This document shows positions 52,690 to 62,273 of a DNA stretch of 64,000 bases, one piece after another (the stretch's first letter is position 1; the number at the start of each line of letters is the position of its first letter). Both the position numbers and the translations under genes were made by a program. The DNA comes from Lysobacter sp. K5869 (lineage in GTDB: Bacteria > Pseudomonadota > Gammaproteobacteria > Xanthomonadales > Xanthomonadaceae). The notes beneath the pieces are model-generated. The model searched no databases and was not told the DNA's origin. It saw nothing but the letters and a program-made list of their open reading frames with translations. The stretch covers positions 2,333,001 through 2,397,000 of the forward strand of contig NZ_CP072597.1 in assembly GCF_018847975.1 (NCBI RefSeq), given 5' to 3'.

Positions 52690-55600
52690 ATGAGCAATAG
52701 CCAACCCAATCAGTCTAAGCACCCCGACGCCAGCGCCGCGTTACGGCAAGCGCGGCGCGCCATCGACGGCGCGCTGAGCCGCGACCGCGGCCGCTTGCAC
52801 GGGCTGTGGTCGCGCTGGAGCGGCAAGCCCGCCGACGGCGCCGCGCAGGACGCGTTCGCCAAGGCGCTGGCCGCGTCGGTGGCGCAGCGCGACGCGCGCG
52901 CGGCGGCGTTGCCGCAGGCGCCGGTGGATCCGGCTTTGCCGATCGCGGCCGAAAGCGAGCGCATCGTCGAACTGATCCGCAAGCATCCGGTGGTGGTGAT
53001 CGCCGGCGAAACCGGTTCGGGCAAGACCACCCAGTTGCCCAAGCTGTGCCTCGCCGCGGGCCGCGGCGCCGCGGGGTTGATCGGCTGCACCCAGCCGCGC
53101 CGCATCGCCGCGCGCGCGGTGGCGCGGCGCGTGGCCGAGGAACTGAGCACCGAACTCGGCGGCGCGGTCGGCTATCAGGTGCGCTTCAACGAGAACGTCG
53201 GCGAGCGCACCGCGGTCAAGTTCATGACCGACGGCATTTTGCTGGCGGAAATCCAATCCGACCGCTGGCTGTCGGCCTACGACACCATCCTGATCGACGA
53301 GGCGCATGAGCGCAGCCTCAACATCGACTTCCTGCTCGGCTATCTGAAGCAGCTGCTGAAGAAGCGCCCGGACCTCAAGGTCATCGTGACCTCGGCGACT
53401 ATCGACACCGAGCGCTTCGCCGCGCATTTCGACGGCGCGCCGGTGGTCAGCGTGGAAGGTCGCGGCTATCCGGTGTCGGTGCGCTACCGGCCGCTGGAAG
53501 GCGAGGGCGAAGGCGAAAGCGGCGACGGCCGCGCGCGCGAGGCGCGCGGCGGCGAGCGCAGCGTCAACGACGGCATCCTCGCCGCCTGCGACGAAATCAC
53601 CCGCGAGGATCCGCGCGGCGACGTGCTGGTGTTCCTGTCCGGCGAACGCGAGATCCGCGACGCGCATCAGGCGCTGGAACGGCGCAAGTACCGCGAGACC
53701 GAAGTGCTGCCGCTGTACGCGCGGCTGTCGGTGCGCGACCAGGACCGGGTGTTCAACCCCGGCCCCAAGCGCCGCATCGTGCTGGCGACCAACGTCGCCG
53801 AAACCTCGCTGACGGTGCCGCGCATCCGCTACGTGGTCGATCCGGGCCTGGCCCGGGTCAAGCGTTACAGCCCGCGCGGCAAGCTCGACCGCCTGCACAT
53901 CGAACCGGTCAGCCAGGCCAGCGCCGATCAGCGCAAGGGCCGCTGCGGCCGCGTCAGCGAAGGCACGTGCTACCGCCTCTACAGCGAAGCCGATTTCGAA
54001 TCGCGGCCGCGCTACACCGATCCGGAAATCCGCCGCGCCGCGCTGGCCGGCGTGATCTTGCGCATGCTCTCGCTAGGCCTGGGCGACATCGAGCAGTTCC
54101 CGTTCCTGGAGCCGCCCGACAGCCGCGCGATCGCCGACGGCTGGCAGCAGCTGAGCGAACTCGGCGCGGTCGACGAGCAACGCAAGCTCACCGCCACCGG
54201 CCGCACCATGGCGCGGCTGCCGGTGGACGTGAAGCTGGCGCGCATGCTGGTCGCCGCCAATCAGCACGGCTGCCTGCGCGAGATGATCGCGATCGCCGCC
54301 TTCCTCGGCATCCAGGACCCGCGCGAGCGCCCGTCCGATCAGCGCGCCGCCGCCGACAACGCGCACGCGCTGTTCGCCGACCCGCGTTCGGAATTCGTCG
54401 GCATCCTCAAGCTGTGGGACGGCTATCAGCAGGCGCATCAGGAGCTCACCCAGTCCAAGCTGCGCGGCTGGTGCGAGAAGCATTTCCTCGGCTTCCTGCG
54501 CATGCGCGAGTGGCGCGAGCTGCACCGCCAGTTGAAGCTGCTGTGCGACGAGCTGGGCTGGCACAGCCGCGAAGCCTCGGCCGAGCCGATGGACGCCGCC
54601 GCTTATGCGACCTTGCATCGCGCGCTGATCGCCGGCCTGCCCACGCAGATCGGTTTCCGCGGCGACAAAGGCATCTTCGACGGCCCGCGCGGCCGCAAGT
54701 ACACCTTGTTCCCCGGTTCGCCGCTGGCCAAGAAGCCGCCGCCGTGGGTGCTGTCGGCGACTCTGCTCGATACCGAGCGCGTGTGGTCGATGACCAACGC
54801 CGGGATCGAGCCGGATTGGGCGATCCAGGAACTCGCGCATCTGCTCGCGCGCCGCCATCACGACCCGCGCTGGTCGCGCTCGCAAGGCCGCGTGGTCGGC
54901 AGCGAGCAGATCAGCCTGTTCGGCCTGGTGCTGGCGCCCAAGCGCCCGATCCACTACGGCGCGCTGTATCCCGAGGAAAGCCGCGCGATCTTCGCCCGCG
55001 ACGCCTTGGTGACCGGCGAGATCAACACCCGCGCCGGGTTCCTGCCGCGCAATCTCGCCATGCTGGCGAAGGCGCGCGAAGAAGAAGCCAAGCAGCGCCG
55101 CGCGGGTTTGGTCGTGGACGAGGAATGGATGGCGCAGTGGTACCTCGACCGCTTGCCGCCGCAGGTGCACAACGCGCAGGCGCTGGACGCTTGGTACAAC
55201 AAGCTGGCGGCGAACGAGAAGGCGGCGCTGGAGTGGAGCGCCGACGATCTGATGATCGGCGGCGAGAGCGAGGCCGCGCGGTTCCCGCCGTATCTGCAGC
55301 TTGGGCAGGCCAAGCTGGCGGTGCGCTATCGCTTCGAGCCGGGCGCGCCCGACGACGGCATGACCCTGGCGGTGCCGCTGCACCTGCTCAACGCGCTCGA
55401 CCCGGCGCAGCTGTCGTGGCTGGCGCCGGGCTTCGTCGCCGACAAGGCCGCGGCGCTGATCAAATCGCTGCCCAAGGCGTTGCGGCGCAACTTCGTGCCG
55501 GCGCCGGATTTCGCCAAGGCGTTCTACGAGGCGCATCCCAAGCCCGAGGCCGACGATTTCGTCGGCGCGCTGGCGCGGTTCCTGCGCAAGCTCGGCGGGG

Positions 55601-56754
55601 TGGAACTCGCGGCGACGGATTTCGATCCGTCGTCGATCGAAGCGCATCTGCGCATGAATTTGCGTCTGCTCGAATACCCGGCCGGCGGCGACGGCCGCCG
55701 CGGCAAGGGCGAGCCGACGGTGCTGGCCGAATCGCGCGATCTCGACGAGTTGCGCGCGCGCTTCGGCGAACGCGCCGCGCGCGCGTTCGCGGCGCGCGCC
55801 GCCGACGGCCTGGGCCAGCGCGGCTTGACCGCGTTCCCCGAGCAGCCGATCCCGATGTCGGTGCCCGGCGCGGCCGGCGTGCCGGCGTTCCCGGCGCTGC
55901 ACGACGACGGCGACAGCGTGTCGCTGCGCGTGCACGCCGAACGCGAGGCGGCGCTGCGCGCGCATCCGCGCGGGGTGCGCCGGCTGCTGGCGCTGGCGAT
56001 GGTGGAAAAGCTCAAGCAGGCGCGCAAGCAATTGCCGATCCAGCCCAAGATCGGCCTGCTGTACGCGGCGATCGAATCGGCCGCGCCGCGCCAGGAGCGC
56101 GATTCGCTGCTGCGTCAGGCTCAGGCCGGCAACGCGCAGGGCCGCGCCGCGCTCGATCGTCCGCGCGACGGCGACCGGCTGCGCGAGGATCTGGTCGACG
56201 GCGCGGTGCAGTCGCTGCTCGGCGAAGACGCCGAACTGGTGCAGGTGCGCGACGCGGCCGCGTTCGAGCAGCGCCGCGACGAGGTCGCGCGCAAGCTGTT
56301 CCCCGAAGCGATGGAACGGTTGCGTCAGGCCGAGGCGATCCTGGCGGCGGTGGCCGAGGTGCGCGCGCGCCTGGAATCGCCGCTGATGGGTTGGGCCAGC
56401 GGCAACCTCGACGACATGCGCGCGCAGTTGGCGCGGCTGACCCCGCCGGGCTTCCTGCGCGACGTGGCGACCTCGGCGCTGGCCGAGTACCCGCGCTATC
56501 TCAAGGCGCTGGCGATCCGCGGCGAACGCGCGCTGCGCGATCCGGTGCGCGATCAGGCGCGCATGCTCGAACTCAAGCCCTTCGTCGACGCGCTGGACGC
56601 GGCGACCGCGGCGGGCGAGGGCGGCGATGCGGGCTGGCAGGCGCTGCGCTGGGAGATCGAGGAACTGCGCGTGTCGCTGTTCGCGCAGGAGCTGGGCGTG
56701 CGCGGCGGCGTGTCGCCGAAGAAGCTGGCGCAGCGGTTGGCGGCGTTGCGTTGA
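52690..56754 (+). CDS. hrpA: ATP-dependent RNA helicase HrpA
   Basis: 1354 residues, similar to E. coli HrpA (1300). DEAH-box helicase core with Walker A GETGSGKTTQ (Lys112), LIDEAHERSLN (DEAH 203-206), motif III TSATID and motif VI QRKGRCGRVSEG, followed by ratchet/HA2 and OB-fold domains and the long HrpA-specific C-terminal region (DUF3418). It acts on structured RNA and stalled or collided ribosomes in the cytoplasm. ATG at 52690; 136 bp from the divergent dps. Ends facing a palindromic repeat that separates it from the convergent small genes. Confidence 0.96.
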   Translation: MSNSQPNQSKHPDASAALRQARRAIDGALSRDRGRLHGLWSRWSGKPADGAAQDAFAKALAASVAQRDARAAALPQAPVDPALPIAAESERIVELIRKHPVVVIAGETGSGKTTQLPKLCLAAGRGAAGLIGCTQPRRIAARAVARRVAEELSTELGGAVGYQVRFNENVGERTAVKFMTDGILLAEIQSDRWLSAYDTILIDEAHERSLNIDFLLGYLKQLLKKRPDLKVIVTSATIDTERFAAHFDGAPVVSVEGRGYPVSVRYRPLEGEGEGESGDGRAREARGGERSVNDGILAACDEITREDPRGDVLVFLSGEREIRDAHQALERRKYRETEVLPLYARLSVRDQDRVFNPGPKRRIVLATNVAETSLTVPRIRYVVDPGLARVKRYSPRGKLDRLHIEPVSQASADQRKGRCGRVSEGTCYRLYSEADFESRPRYTDPEIRRAALAGVILRMLSLGLGDIEQFPFLEPPDSRAIADGWQQLSELGAVDEQRKLTATGRTMARLPVDVKLARMLVAANQHGCLREMIAIAAFLGIQDPRERPSDQRAAADNAHALFADPRSEFVGILKLWDGYQQAHQELTQSKLRGWCEKHFLGFLRMREWRELHRQLKLLCDELGWHSREASAEPMDAAAYATLHRALIAGLPTQIGFRGDKGIFDGPRGRKYTLFPGSPLAKKPPPWVLSATLLDTERVWSMTNAGIEPDWAIQELAHLLARRHHDPRWSRSQGRVVGSEQISLFGLVLAPKRPIHYGALYPEESRAIFARDALVTGEINTRAGFLPRNLAMLAKAREEEAKQRRAGLVVDEEWMAQWYLDRLPPQVHNAQALDAWYNKLAANEKAALEWSADDLMIGGESEAARFPPYLQLGQAKLAVRYRFEPGAPDDGMTLAVPLHLLNALDPAQLSWLAPGFVADKAAALIKSLPKALRRNFVPAPDFAKAFYEAHPKPEADDFVGALARFLRKLGGVELAATDFDPSSIEAHLRMNLRLLEYPAGGDGRRGKGEPTVLAESRDLDELRARFGERAARAFAARAADGLGQRGLTAFPEQPIPMSVPGAAGVPAFPALHDDGDSVSLRVHAEREAALRAHPRGVRRLLALAMVEKLKQARKQLPIQPKIGLLYAAIESAAPRQERDSLLRQAQAGNAQGRAALDRPRDGDRLREDLVDGAVQSLLGEDAELVQVRDAAAFEQRRDEVARKLFPEAMERLRQAEAILAAVAEVRARLESPLMGWASGNLDDMRAQLARLTPPGFLRDVATSALAEYPRYLKALAIRGERALRDPVRDQARMLELKPFVDALDAATAAGEGGDAGWQALRWEIEELRVSLFAQELGVRGGVSPKKLAQRLAALR

Positions 56755-56770
56755 AGTCGGAAGCGAGCGG

Positions 56771-56863
56771 GTAGGAGCTAGGAGATAGAAGGTAGGAGAT
56801 AGAAGGTAGGAGATAGCGGAAAGCCGCTTTCGCTAACTCCTAACTCCTATCCGCTATCTCCTG
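56771..56863. repeat. GGTAGGAGATAGAA tandem/inverted repeat
   Basis: The unit GGTAGGAGATAGAA occurs twice with a third partial copy ending AGATAGCGG, then an inverted counterpart (CTAACTCC twice, then TATCCGCTATCTCCT). The whole can fold into a long imperfect hairpin that would end both hrpA and the convergent 160-aa gene. Confidence 0.75.
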
Positions 56864-56873
56864 TTTTCCGGCC

Positions 56874-57356
56874 TCACTCCACGCGCTTGACCTTAGCCTT
56901 CGGAATCTGCCCTTCGGCTTCCAGATACCAGCCGCCCATCATGCCTTCGCGGATCGTCACCTTCGGCGGCGGCAGCGGCTTGCCGAGGAACAGCGAGCCT
57001 TCGATCACGCGCCAGCGCTGGCCGTTCTCCAGCTCCAGCACGGTGCCGCTGGACCAGCCGCGGAACTCGCCCTTGAGCTGGCTCGCCACCGGTTCGACCG
57101 GGCCTTGCCGGTCGAGCAGGCCGCGGCGTTCGGAACGCACTTGCTTGGCGGTTTCCTCGACCACCGCCTTCTGATCCTGCGACAGCAGCTGATCGAGCAG
57201 TTGGATCTGCTGCGGCGACAGGGTGTCCAGGCCGGTGGCCTTGAGCTGCTCGACGCTCAGGCGCTGCTGCAGCGGGACATAGTTGCGCTCGGCGCCGTGC
57301 GCGGCGGCGGCGAGGACGAACGACAGGGCAACGGCCAACGGCAACGACACTCGCAT
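56874..57356 (-). CDS. Secreted protein of unknown function, paralogue of 57492
   Basis: 160 residues. ATG at 57356; signal peptide to about residue 21 (AAAAHGAE). A helical part (~30-80; SVEQLKATGLDTLSPQQIQL) is followed by a beta domain (~90-160) with GEFRGWSSGTVLELENGQRW and IPKAKVKRVE. It aligns in the same domain order with the next gene: EQLKATGLDTLSPQQ versus EQFKNAGLNKLNDQE, RRGLLDRQ versus RRGFFDKS, and LENGQRWR versus LDNGQEWR. Tandem duplication. Periplasmic or secreted; function unknown. Confidence 0.85.
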   Translation of the reverse strand: MRVSLPLAVALSFVLAAAAHGAERNYVPLQQRLSVEQLKATGLDTLSPQQIQLLDQLLSQDQKAVVEETAKQVRSERRGLLDRQGPVEPVASQLKGEFRGWSSGTVLELENGQRWRVIEGSLFLGKPLPPPKVTIREGMMGGWYLEAEGQIPKAKVKRVE

Positions 57357-57392
57357 GGGAAGAACTCCGGCGCTAACGGCGGAACGCTGAGG

Positions 57393-57483
57393 AAAGCTCC
57401 GCCGCGGGCGCGGCGGAACGCGAAGAAAGACCCCGCCGCGCGCGGCGGAACACGAAGAAAAGCCCCGCCGCGAGCGGCGGGGC
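57393..57483 (-). terminator. Triple tandem terminator array
   Basis: Read leftward there are three successive ~32-bp units, each a GC hairpin (for example GCCCCGCCGC / GCGGCGGGGC) followed by TTTTCTTCG or TTTCTTCGC. It lies directly after the 172-aa gene and upstream of its paralogue. The repeated unit suggests duplication of one terminator. Confidence 0.8.
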
Positions 57484-57491
57484 CGCGGACA

Positions 57492-58010
57492 TCACTTGAC
57501 CCGGACCACCTTGGCGCGGGTGTTGTAGCCCTGCACCGACAGATACCAGGCGTTGCCGATGATGCTGGGGGTGATGCGCACCTGCGGCGACTCCAGGCTC
57601 ACGCCCGGCAGGTCGGCGCTGTCGTCCTGGCGCCATTCCTGGCCGTTGTCCAGGACGAAGGTCTGGCCGCGCGAGAAACCGTCGAAGTGGCCGTTCATGC
57701 GCGCCACGATCGGTTCCTTGGCCGGGCTCTTGTCGAAGAAGCCGCGGCGTTCCTGCGCGCTCTCGCCCTTGGCCTTGTCCACCGCCTTGGTGGTCTCGGC
57801 GTCGAGGGTGCGGTTGAGCCAGGCGTTCAGATTGGACAGTTCCTGATCGTTGAGCTTGTTGAGGCCGGCGTTCTTGAACTGCTCGGCGCTCATTTGCTGT
57901 TCGATCTTCTGTTGCGCCAGCGCGGCCGGCGCGAAGGCGCAGGCGGCCAGGGCGAGCAGCAGCGGGGCGATGGCGAGACGGCGCGGCGCGATGGGGGCGA
58001 TTGCGGACAT
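57492..58010 (-). CDS. Secreted protein of unknown function, paralogue of 56874
   Basis: 172 residues. ATG at 58010; signal peptide to about residue 33 (FAPAALAQ). Same architecture as its neighbour: helical part (MSAEQFKNAGLNKLNDQELS), RRGFFDKS hinge and beta domain (HFDGFSRGQTFVLDNGQEWR; AWYLSVQGYNTRAKVVRVK). The C-terminal strand ending in AKVVRVK mirrors AKVKRVE in the paralogue. It may be a small protein-protein or envelope domain. Separated from the paralogue by a strong terminator array, so the two are probably transcribed independently. Divergent from relA. Confidence 0.85.
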   Translation of the reverse strand: MSAIAPIAPRRLAIAPLLLALAACAFAPAALAQQKIEQQMSAEQFKNAGLNKLNDQELSNLNAWLNRTLDAETTKAVDKAKGESAQERRGFFDKSPAKEPIVARMNGHFDGFSRGQTFVLDNGQEWRQDDSADLPGVSLESPQVRITPSIIGNAWYLSVQGYNTRAKVVRVK

Positions 58011-58093
58011 TCGTACGGTTCCTCGGCTGTTCCTCGGGACGGATGCTCGCTAGTGTAGACGCTAGCTCCTCCCGCTTCTGCACTCCCCACGCA

Positions 58094-60268
58094 GTGAACG
58101 TTTCCGCCGAACCGCCCGAACCGCCCCTGTCCGACGTCCTGGCCCTGCCCGCGGCGGCGGCCCTGTCCGCGCCGCTGCGCGCCGGATTGCTCGGCGCGGC
58201 GAGCGCGCCGCAGGCCGGCGAGGGCGCGCTGGACTCGCCGGCGGTGGTCGCCGCGACCCTGGACGCGCTGGCCCTGCTCGGCGCCGACGGCGACACCGTG
58301 GCCGCCGCGCTGCTGCACGCCTACCCGGGCTGGGCCGCCGCGCTGGGGCCGGGCTGGGAGCGCGAACACCCGGTGCTGGCCGCGCTGCTGGACGGCCAGC
58401 GCGCCGCCGAGCAGGTCTGGGCGCTGCACGCCGAACCCGGCCGGCGTTCGGGCAGCGAAGGCCTGCGCCGGCTGCTGCTGGCGATCGTGCGCGACCTGCG
58501 CGTGGTGCCGATCCTGCTGGCGCGGCAGCTGGCGCGGCTGCGCCACGCCGATCAGCTGGCGCCGCAGACCCGGCGCGAACTGGCCGCGCTGACCCGCGAC
58601 ATCCACGCGCCGCTGGCCAACCGGCTCGGCATCTGGCAGCTCAAGTGGGAACTCGAGGACCTCGCGTTCCGCCACCTGGAGCCGCAGACCTATCAGAAGA
58701 TCGCGCGCCTGCTCGACGAAAAGCGGGTCGACCGCGAGCGCTACATCGAGAACGTCAAGCGCGTGCTGCGCGAGGCGATGGCCGCGCAGGGCGTCGAGGC
58801 CGAGGTCGCCGGCCGGCCCAAGCACATCTACAGCATCTGGAAGAAGATGCAGCGCAAGGACGTGCCGATCGGCGAGCTCTACGACCTGCGCGCGGTGCGC
58901 GTGCTGGTCGGCGATCTGGGCGCGTGCTACGCCGCGCTGGGCGTGGTGCACGCGCAGTGGACGCCGATCCCGAGCGAGTTCGACGACTACATCGCCCGGC
59001 CCAAGCGCAACGACTACCGCTCGCTGCACACCGCCGTGGTCGGGCCGGAAGGCAAGACCCTGGAAGTGCAGATCCGCACCCACGACATGCACCGCCAGGC
59101 CGAACTCGGCGTGGCGGCGCATTGGAAATACAAGGAAGTCGGCAGCCAGAGCGCCGACGCCGCGTTCGACCGCAAGATCGCCTGGATGCGGCGCCTGCTC
59201 GACACCAAGACCGACGGCGGCGGCGACGAGGCCTTGGCCGGCGAACTCGACACCGAACTGGTCGAGGACCGCGTCTACGTGCTCACGCCCAAGGGCGAGG
59301 TGATCGATCTGCCGGCCGGGGCGACGCCGCTGGATTTCGCCTACCACGTGCACACCGAGGTCGGCCATCGCTGCCGCGGCGCCAAGGTCGACGGCCGCAT
59401 CGTGCCGCTCGACCACAAGCTGCGCAGCGGCGACCGGGTCGAAATCCTCACCGCCAAGACCGGCGAGCCGCGCCGCGATTGGTTGGTGGCCGCCAACGGC
59501 TTCCTCGCCAGCAACCGCTCGCGCGAGAAGGTCCGCACCTGGTTCCACAAGCTCGACCGTTCGCGCAACGAAGCGGCCGGGCGCGAACTGCTGGACAAGG
59601 AACTGCGCCGGCTCGGCCTGCTCGGCGCGGAACTGGCGCCGGCGCTGGAACGCTTCACCCTGGCCAGCGACGGCGATCTGTACGTGCAGGTGGCGCTGGG
59701 CTATCTCGGCCCGCATCAGGTCGGCCGGGTGCTGCTGGAACACGAACGCGCCGTCGCCGCGCCGGCCGCGCCGCAACCGGCCTCGAGCGTGGTCGCGGTG
59801 TCGGCGCGCAAGCCAGCCGGCAAGACCACCGACTTCACCGTCGAAGGCGTCGGCAACCTGCTGGTGCAGCTGGCGCGCTGCTGCCAGCCGCTGCCGGGCG
59901 AACCCATCGTCGGCTATTTGACCCGCGGCCGCGGCGTCAGCGTGCACCGTCCGGGCTGCGGCGCGTTCGAGCGTCTGGCCGCGGCCCAGCCGCAGCGGGT
60001 GCTGCCGGTGGAGTGGGGGCGCAAGGGGTCCAGCTACGAGGTCGATATCGAAGTGCTGGCGCTGGACCGCAAGTGGCTGCTCAAGGAAGTCACCAACGTC
60101 ATCGCCCAGGGCAACGCGCACGTGTTGAGCATCCGCAGCGACGTCGAGCGCAACGGCGCCCAGGTGCGGCTGCGCTTCCGCCTGCGCGTGGGCGACTACG
60201 GGCAGTTGTCGAACCTGCTCGGCAAGCTGTCGTCGCTGCCGGGCGTGGAGTACGCGCAGCGCAAATGA
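58094..60268 (+). CDS. relA: (p)ppGpp synthetase RelA
   Basis: 724 residues from GTG 58094; ATG 58043 or GTG 58001 upstream are possible and the ribosome-binding site is weak for all. Long RSH protein: a degenerate hydrolase domain (~40-160) in which the HD motif is replaced (ALLHAYPG), an active synthetase domain with GRPKHIYSIWKKM, EFDDYIARPKRNDYRSLHT (acidic EXDD motif as in RelA rather than RXKD of SpoT) and VQIRTHDMHRQAELGVAAHW, then TGS, helical/zinc-finger-like region (LARCCQPLPGEPIVGYLTRG) and C-terminal ACT. It makes (p)ppGpp on stalled ribosomes and cannot hydrolyse it. Confidence 0.96.
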   Translation: MNVSAEPPEPPLSDVLALPAAAALSAPLRAGLLGAASAPQAGEGALDSPAVVAATLDALALLGADGDTVAAALLHAYPGWAAALGPGWEREHPVLAALLDGQRAAEQVWALHAEPGRRSGSEGLRRLLLAIVRDLRVVPILLARQLARLRHADQLAPQTRRELAALTRDIHAPLANRLGIWQLKWELEDLAFRHLEPQTYQKIARLLDEKRVDRERYIENVKRVLREAMAAQGVEAEVAGRPKHIYSIWKKMQRKDVPIGELYDLRAVRVLVGDLGACYAALGVVHAQWTPIPSEFDDYIARPKRNDYRSLHTAVVGPEGKTLEVQIRTHDMHRQAELGVAAHWKYKEVGSQSADAAFDRKIAWMRRLLDTKTDGGGDEALAGELDTELVEDRVYVLTPKGEVIDLPAGATPLDFAYHVHTEVGHRCRGAKVDGRIVPLDHKLRSGDRVEILTAKTGEPRRDWLVAANGFLASNRSREKVRTWFHKLDRSRNEAAGRELLDKELRRLGLLGAELAPALERFTLASDGDLYVQVALGYLGPHQVGRVLLEHERAVAAPAAPQPASSVVAVSARKPAGKTTDFTVEGVGNLLVQLARCCQPLPGEPIVGYLTRGRGVSVHRPGCGAFERLAAAQPQRVLPVEWGRKGSSYEVDIEVLALDRKWLLKEVTNVIAQGNAHVLSIRSDVERNGAQVRLRFRLRVGDYGQLSNLLGKLSSLPGVEYAQRK

Positions 60269-60410
60269 GCGCGGCCGGCGCCGGCGTCGCGGCGCCAGAG
60301 GCCGGCGCGTCCGGCGATGCTCGCCGGCCGCGACGACCGGCCCGAGACGCCCGCCGGGCAAGCGCGAACGCTGTCACGATCGTCATGCGCTCGGCGTTAT
60401 CCTGTGCGCC

Positions 60411-62036
60411 GTGAATCCGCGCCCGCCCGCCACGCCCGACCTCGCCGCCGCCCCGCCGGGCGGCGCGCGCATCGAGCCGGCGGCGGGCGATTGGACGCAA
60501 CTGGATTTCGACGCCGACGCGCGCCGCGAACCTCGCGATGCGCCCGACGACGGCGGCCCGCGCGAGTGGTTGTTGCGCCATTGGCCGCGCGTTCTCGCCG
60601 TCCTCGCGGCCGCGGCGGTGCTCGCCGCGCTGACCCTGTGGCGCCAGCCGCTGTCGGAATGGGTGTGGCCGGAAACCCGTTTGCAGCGGCTGCGCGATCA
60701 AGCCGCGCGGGCCTTGTCCGAAGGCCGGCTGACCTCGCCCGACGGCCGCGGCGCGCGCGAGCTCTACGAAGCCGCGCTGGCCGTGGACCCCGACCGCGGC
60801 GACGCCCGCGACGGCCTGACCCGCACCGGCGAAGTCGCCTTGCAGCAGGCGCGCCAAGCCATCGACGGCAGCCATTTCGAATTCGCCCGGCAACGCATCG
60901 ACCTCGCCCGCGACCTCGCCGTGCCGCGCGCCAAGGTCGAACCGCTGGCGCAGTTGCTGCGCCAGCGCGAGGCCGCCCATGCCGGCCTGGACCGCATGGT
61001 CGCCGCCGCCGCGACCGCGCGCGAGCAAGGCCGCCTGGACGGCGCGCCCGACGCCGCGCTGCCGCTTTACCTGCGCGTGCTGGAGCTGCAGCCGCAGCGC
61101 AACGATGCGCTGGAAGGCCGCGACGACACCCTCGCCGATCTGCTGCAGCAAGCGCGACAGGCGCTGGAGCGCGGCGAACTGGTGCGCGGCGCGCAGGACA
61201 TCGCCCGCGCCCAGGAGGCCGACCCCGGCCATGCCGATCTGCCCGACAGCCTGACCTTGCTCGAATCGCGGTTGGAGCGGCGCCGCGGCGAAGCCGCGCA
61301 GGCGCTGCGGCGGCAGCGGCTGGAGGCGGCGGTGGAGGCGTATCGCGAGGTGCTCGCGGTGCGCGCCGACGATGCCGCCGCGCGCGAAGGCCTGATCGCC
61401 GCGGCCGCGGCGTACGCCGCGCGCAGCGAACGTCTGGCCGCGGATTTCCGCTTCGCCGACGCCGAACAGGAACTGGCCCTGGCGCGCGACATCGCCCCGG
61501 CCGCGCCGGCCGTGGCGACCGCGCGCCAGCACCTCGACCGCGCGCGCGAATCGCGCAAGCGCTTCGACCGCGAAGGTCCGGCGCACCGGCGCCAATCGTT
61601 GCAACGGCTGCTGGCCGAGGCTGCCGCCGCCGAACAGCGCGGCGATCTGCTGACCCCGCCGGGCGACAGCGCCTACGACAAACTGCGCGCGGCGCAGGCG
61701 ATCGCCCCGGCCGACCCGGCCGTGCGCGCCGCCGGCGCGCGCCTGCTGCCGGCGGCCAAGCGCTGCTTCGAGCGCGAACTCGGCGGCAACCGGCTCTCGC
61801 GCGCCGGCGAATGCCTCGACGCGCGGCGCGCGCTGGAGGGCGGCGGCGGCGCGGTGCGCGAGGCCTCGGCGCGGCTGGCCCAGCGCTGGATCGGGGTCGG
61901 CAGCGAGCGCCTGGGCGCGGGCGAACTGCGCGCCGCGCGCGCGGCGCTGCAGGCCGCGCGCGGGCTCGACGCCAACGCGCCGGGACTGAGCGAACTGGCC
62001 GCGCGGGTGCAGGCGGCCGGGGCGGCGAGCAACTGA
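60411..62036 (+). CDS. Membrane-anchored TPR-like protein
   Basis: 541 residues from GTG 60411. A disordered acidic/Pro-rich cytoplasmic start is followed by one membrane helix (~60-76, VLAVLAAAAVLAALTLW) and a long periplasmic domain of helical repeats (~85-541) with TPR-like pairs such as GARELYEAALAVDPDRGDAR, ALPLYLRVLELQPQRNDALE and AVEAYREVLAVRADDAAARE. Possibly a scaffold for envelope assembly. It lies 142 bp behind relA on the same strand. Function unknown; I do not assign a named family. Confidence 0.85.
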   Translation: MNPRPPATPDLAAAPPGGARIEPAAGDWTQLDFDADARREPRDAPDDGGPREWLLRHWPRVLAVLAAAAVLAALTLWRQPLSEWVWPETRLQRLRDQAARALSEGRLTSPDGRGARELYEAALAVDPDRGDARDGLTRTGEVALQQARQAIDGSHFEFARQRIDLARDLAVPRAKVEPLAQLLRQREAAHAGLDRMVAAAATAREQGRLDGAPDAALPLYLRVLELQPQRNDALEGRDDTLADLLQQARQALERGELVRGAQDIARAQEADPGHADLPDSLTLLESRLERRRGEAAQALRRQRLEAAVEAYREVLAVRADDAAAREGLIAAAAAYAARSERLAADFRFADAEQELALARDIAPAAPAVATARQHLDRARESRKRFDREGPAHRRQSLQRLLAEAAAAEQRGDLLTPPGDSAYDKLRAAQAIAPADPAVRAAGARLLPAAKRCFERELGGNRLSRAGECLDARRALEGGGGAVREASARLAQRWIGVGSERLGAGELRAARAALQAARGLDANAPGLSELAARVQAAGAASN

Positions 62037-62196
62037 GCGCCGGCGCGGCGGCCGGTGCCGAACGCATCGGGCCGCGCTCTCGCGCGAGCGCCGATCGACG
62101 CCGAAGCCGTCGTGCCGCGCGCCCGGAACCTCTTCGGAGCGGCGGCCCGCGTTCGCCATTGCGCCGCGGTTCCGCAACCCGGCCCCGGGCCTGGGC

Positions 62197-62202
62197 GATA
62201 AT
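62197..62202 (+). promoter_or_regulatory. Possible -10 box (GATAAT) of the GT2 gene
   Basis: GATAAT stands out in very GC-rich sequence 71 bp before the glycosyltransferase start. No good -35 at the expected distance. Confidence 0.3.
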
Positions 62203-62273
62203 GCCGCCCATGCCCCATCGCCCCGTCTTCCGTTTCCCGACCCCGCGCGTCCGCGCCGCGGAGCCGCGCTGAC

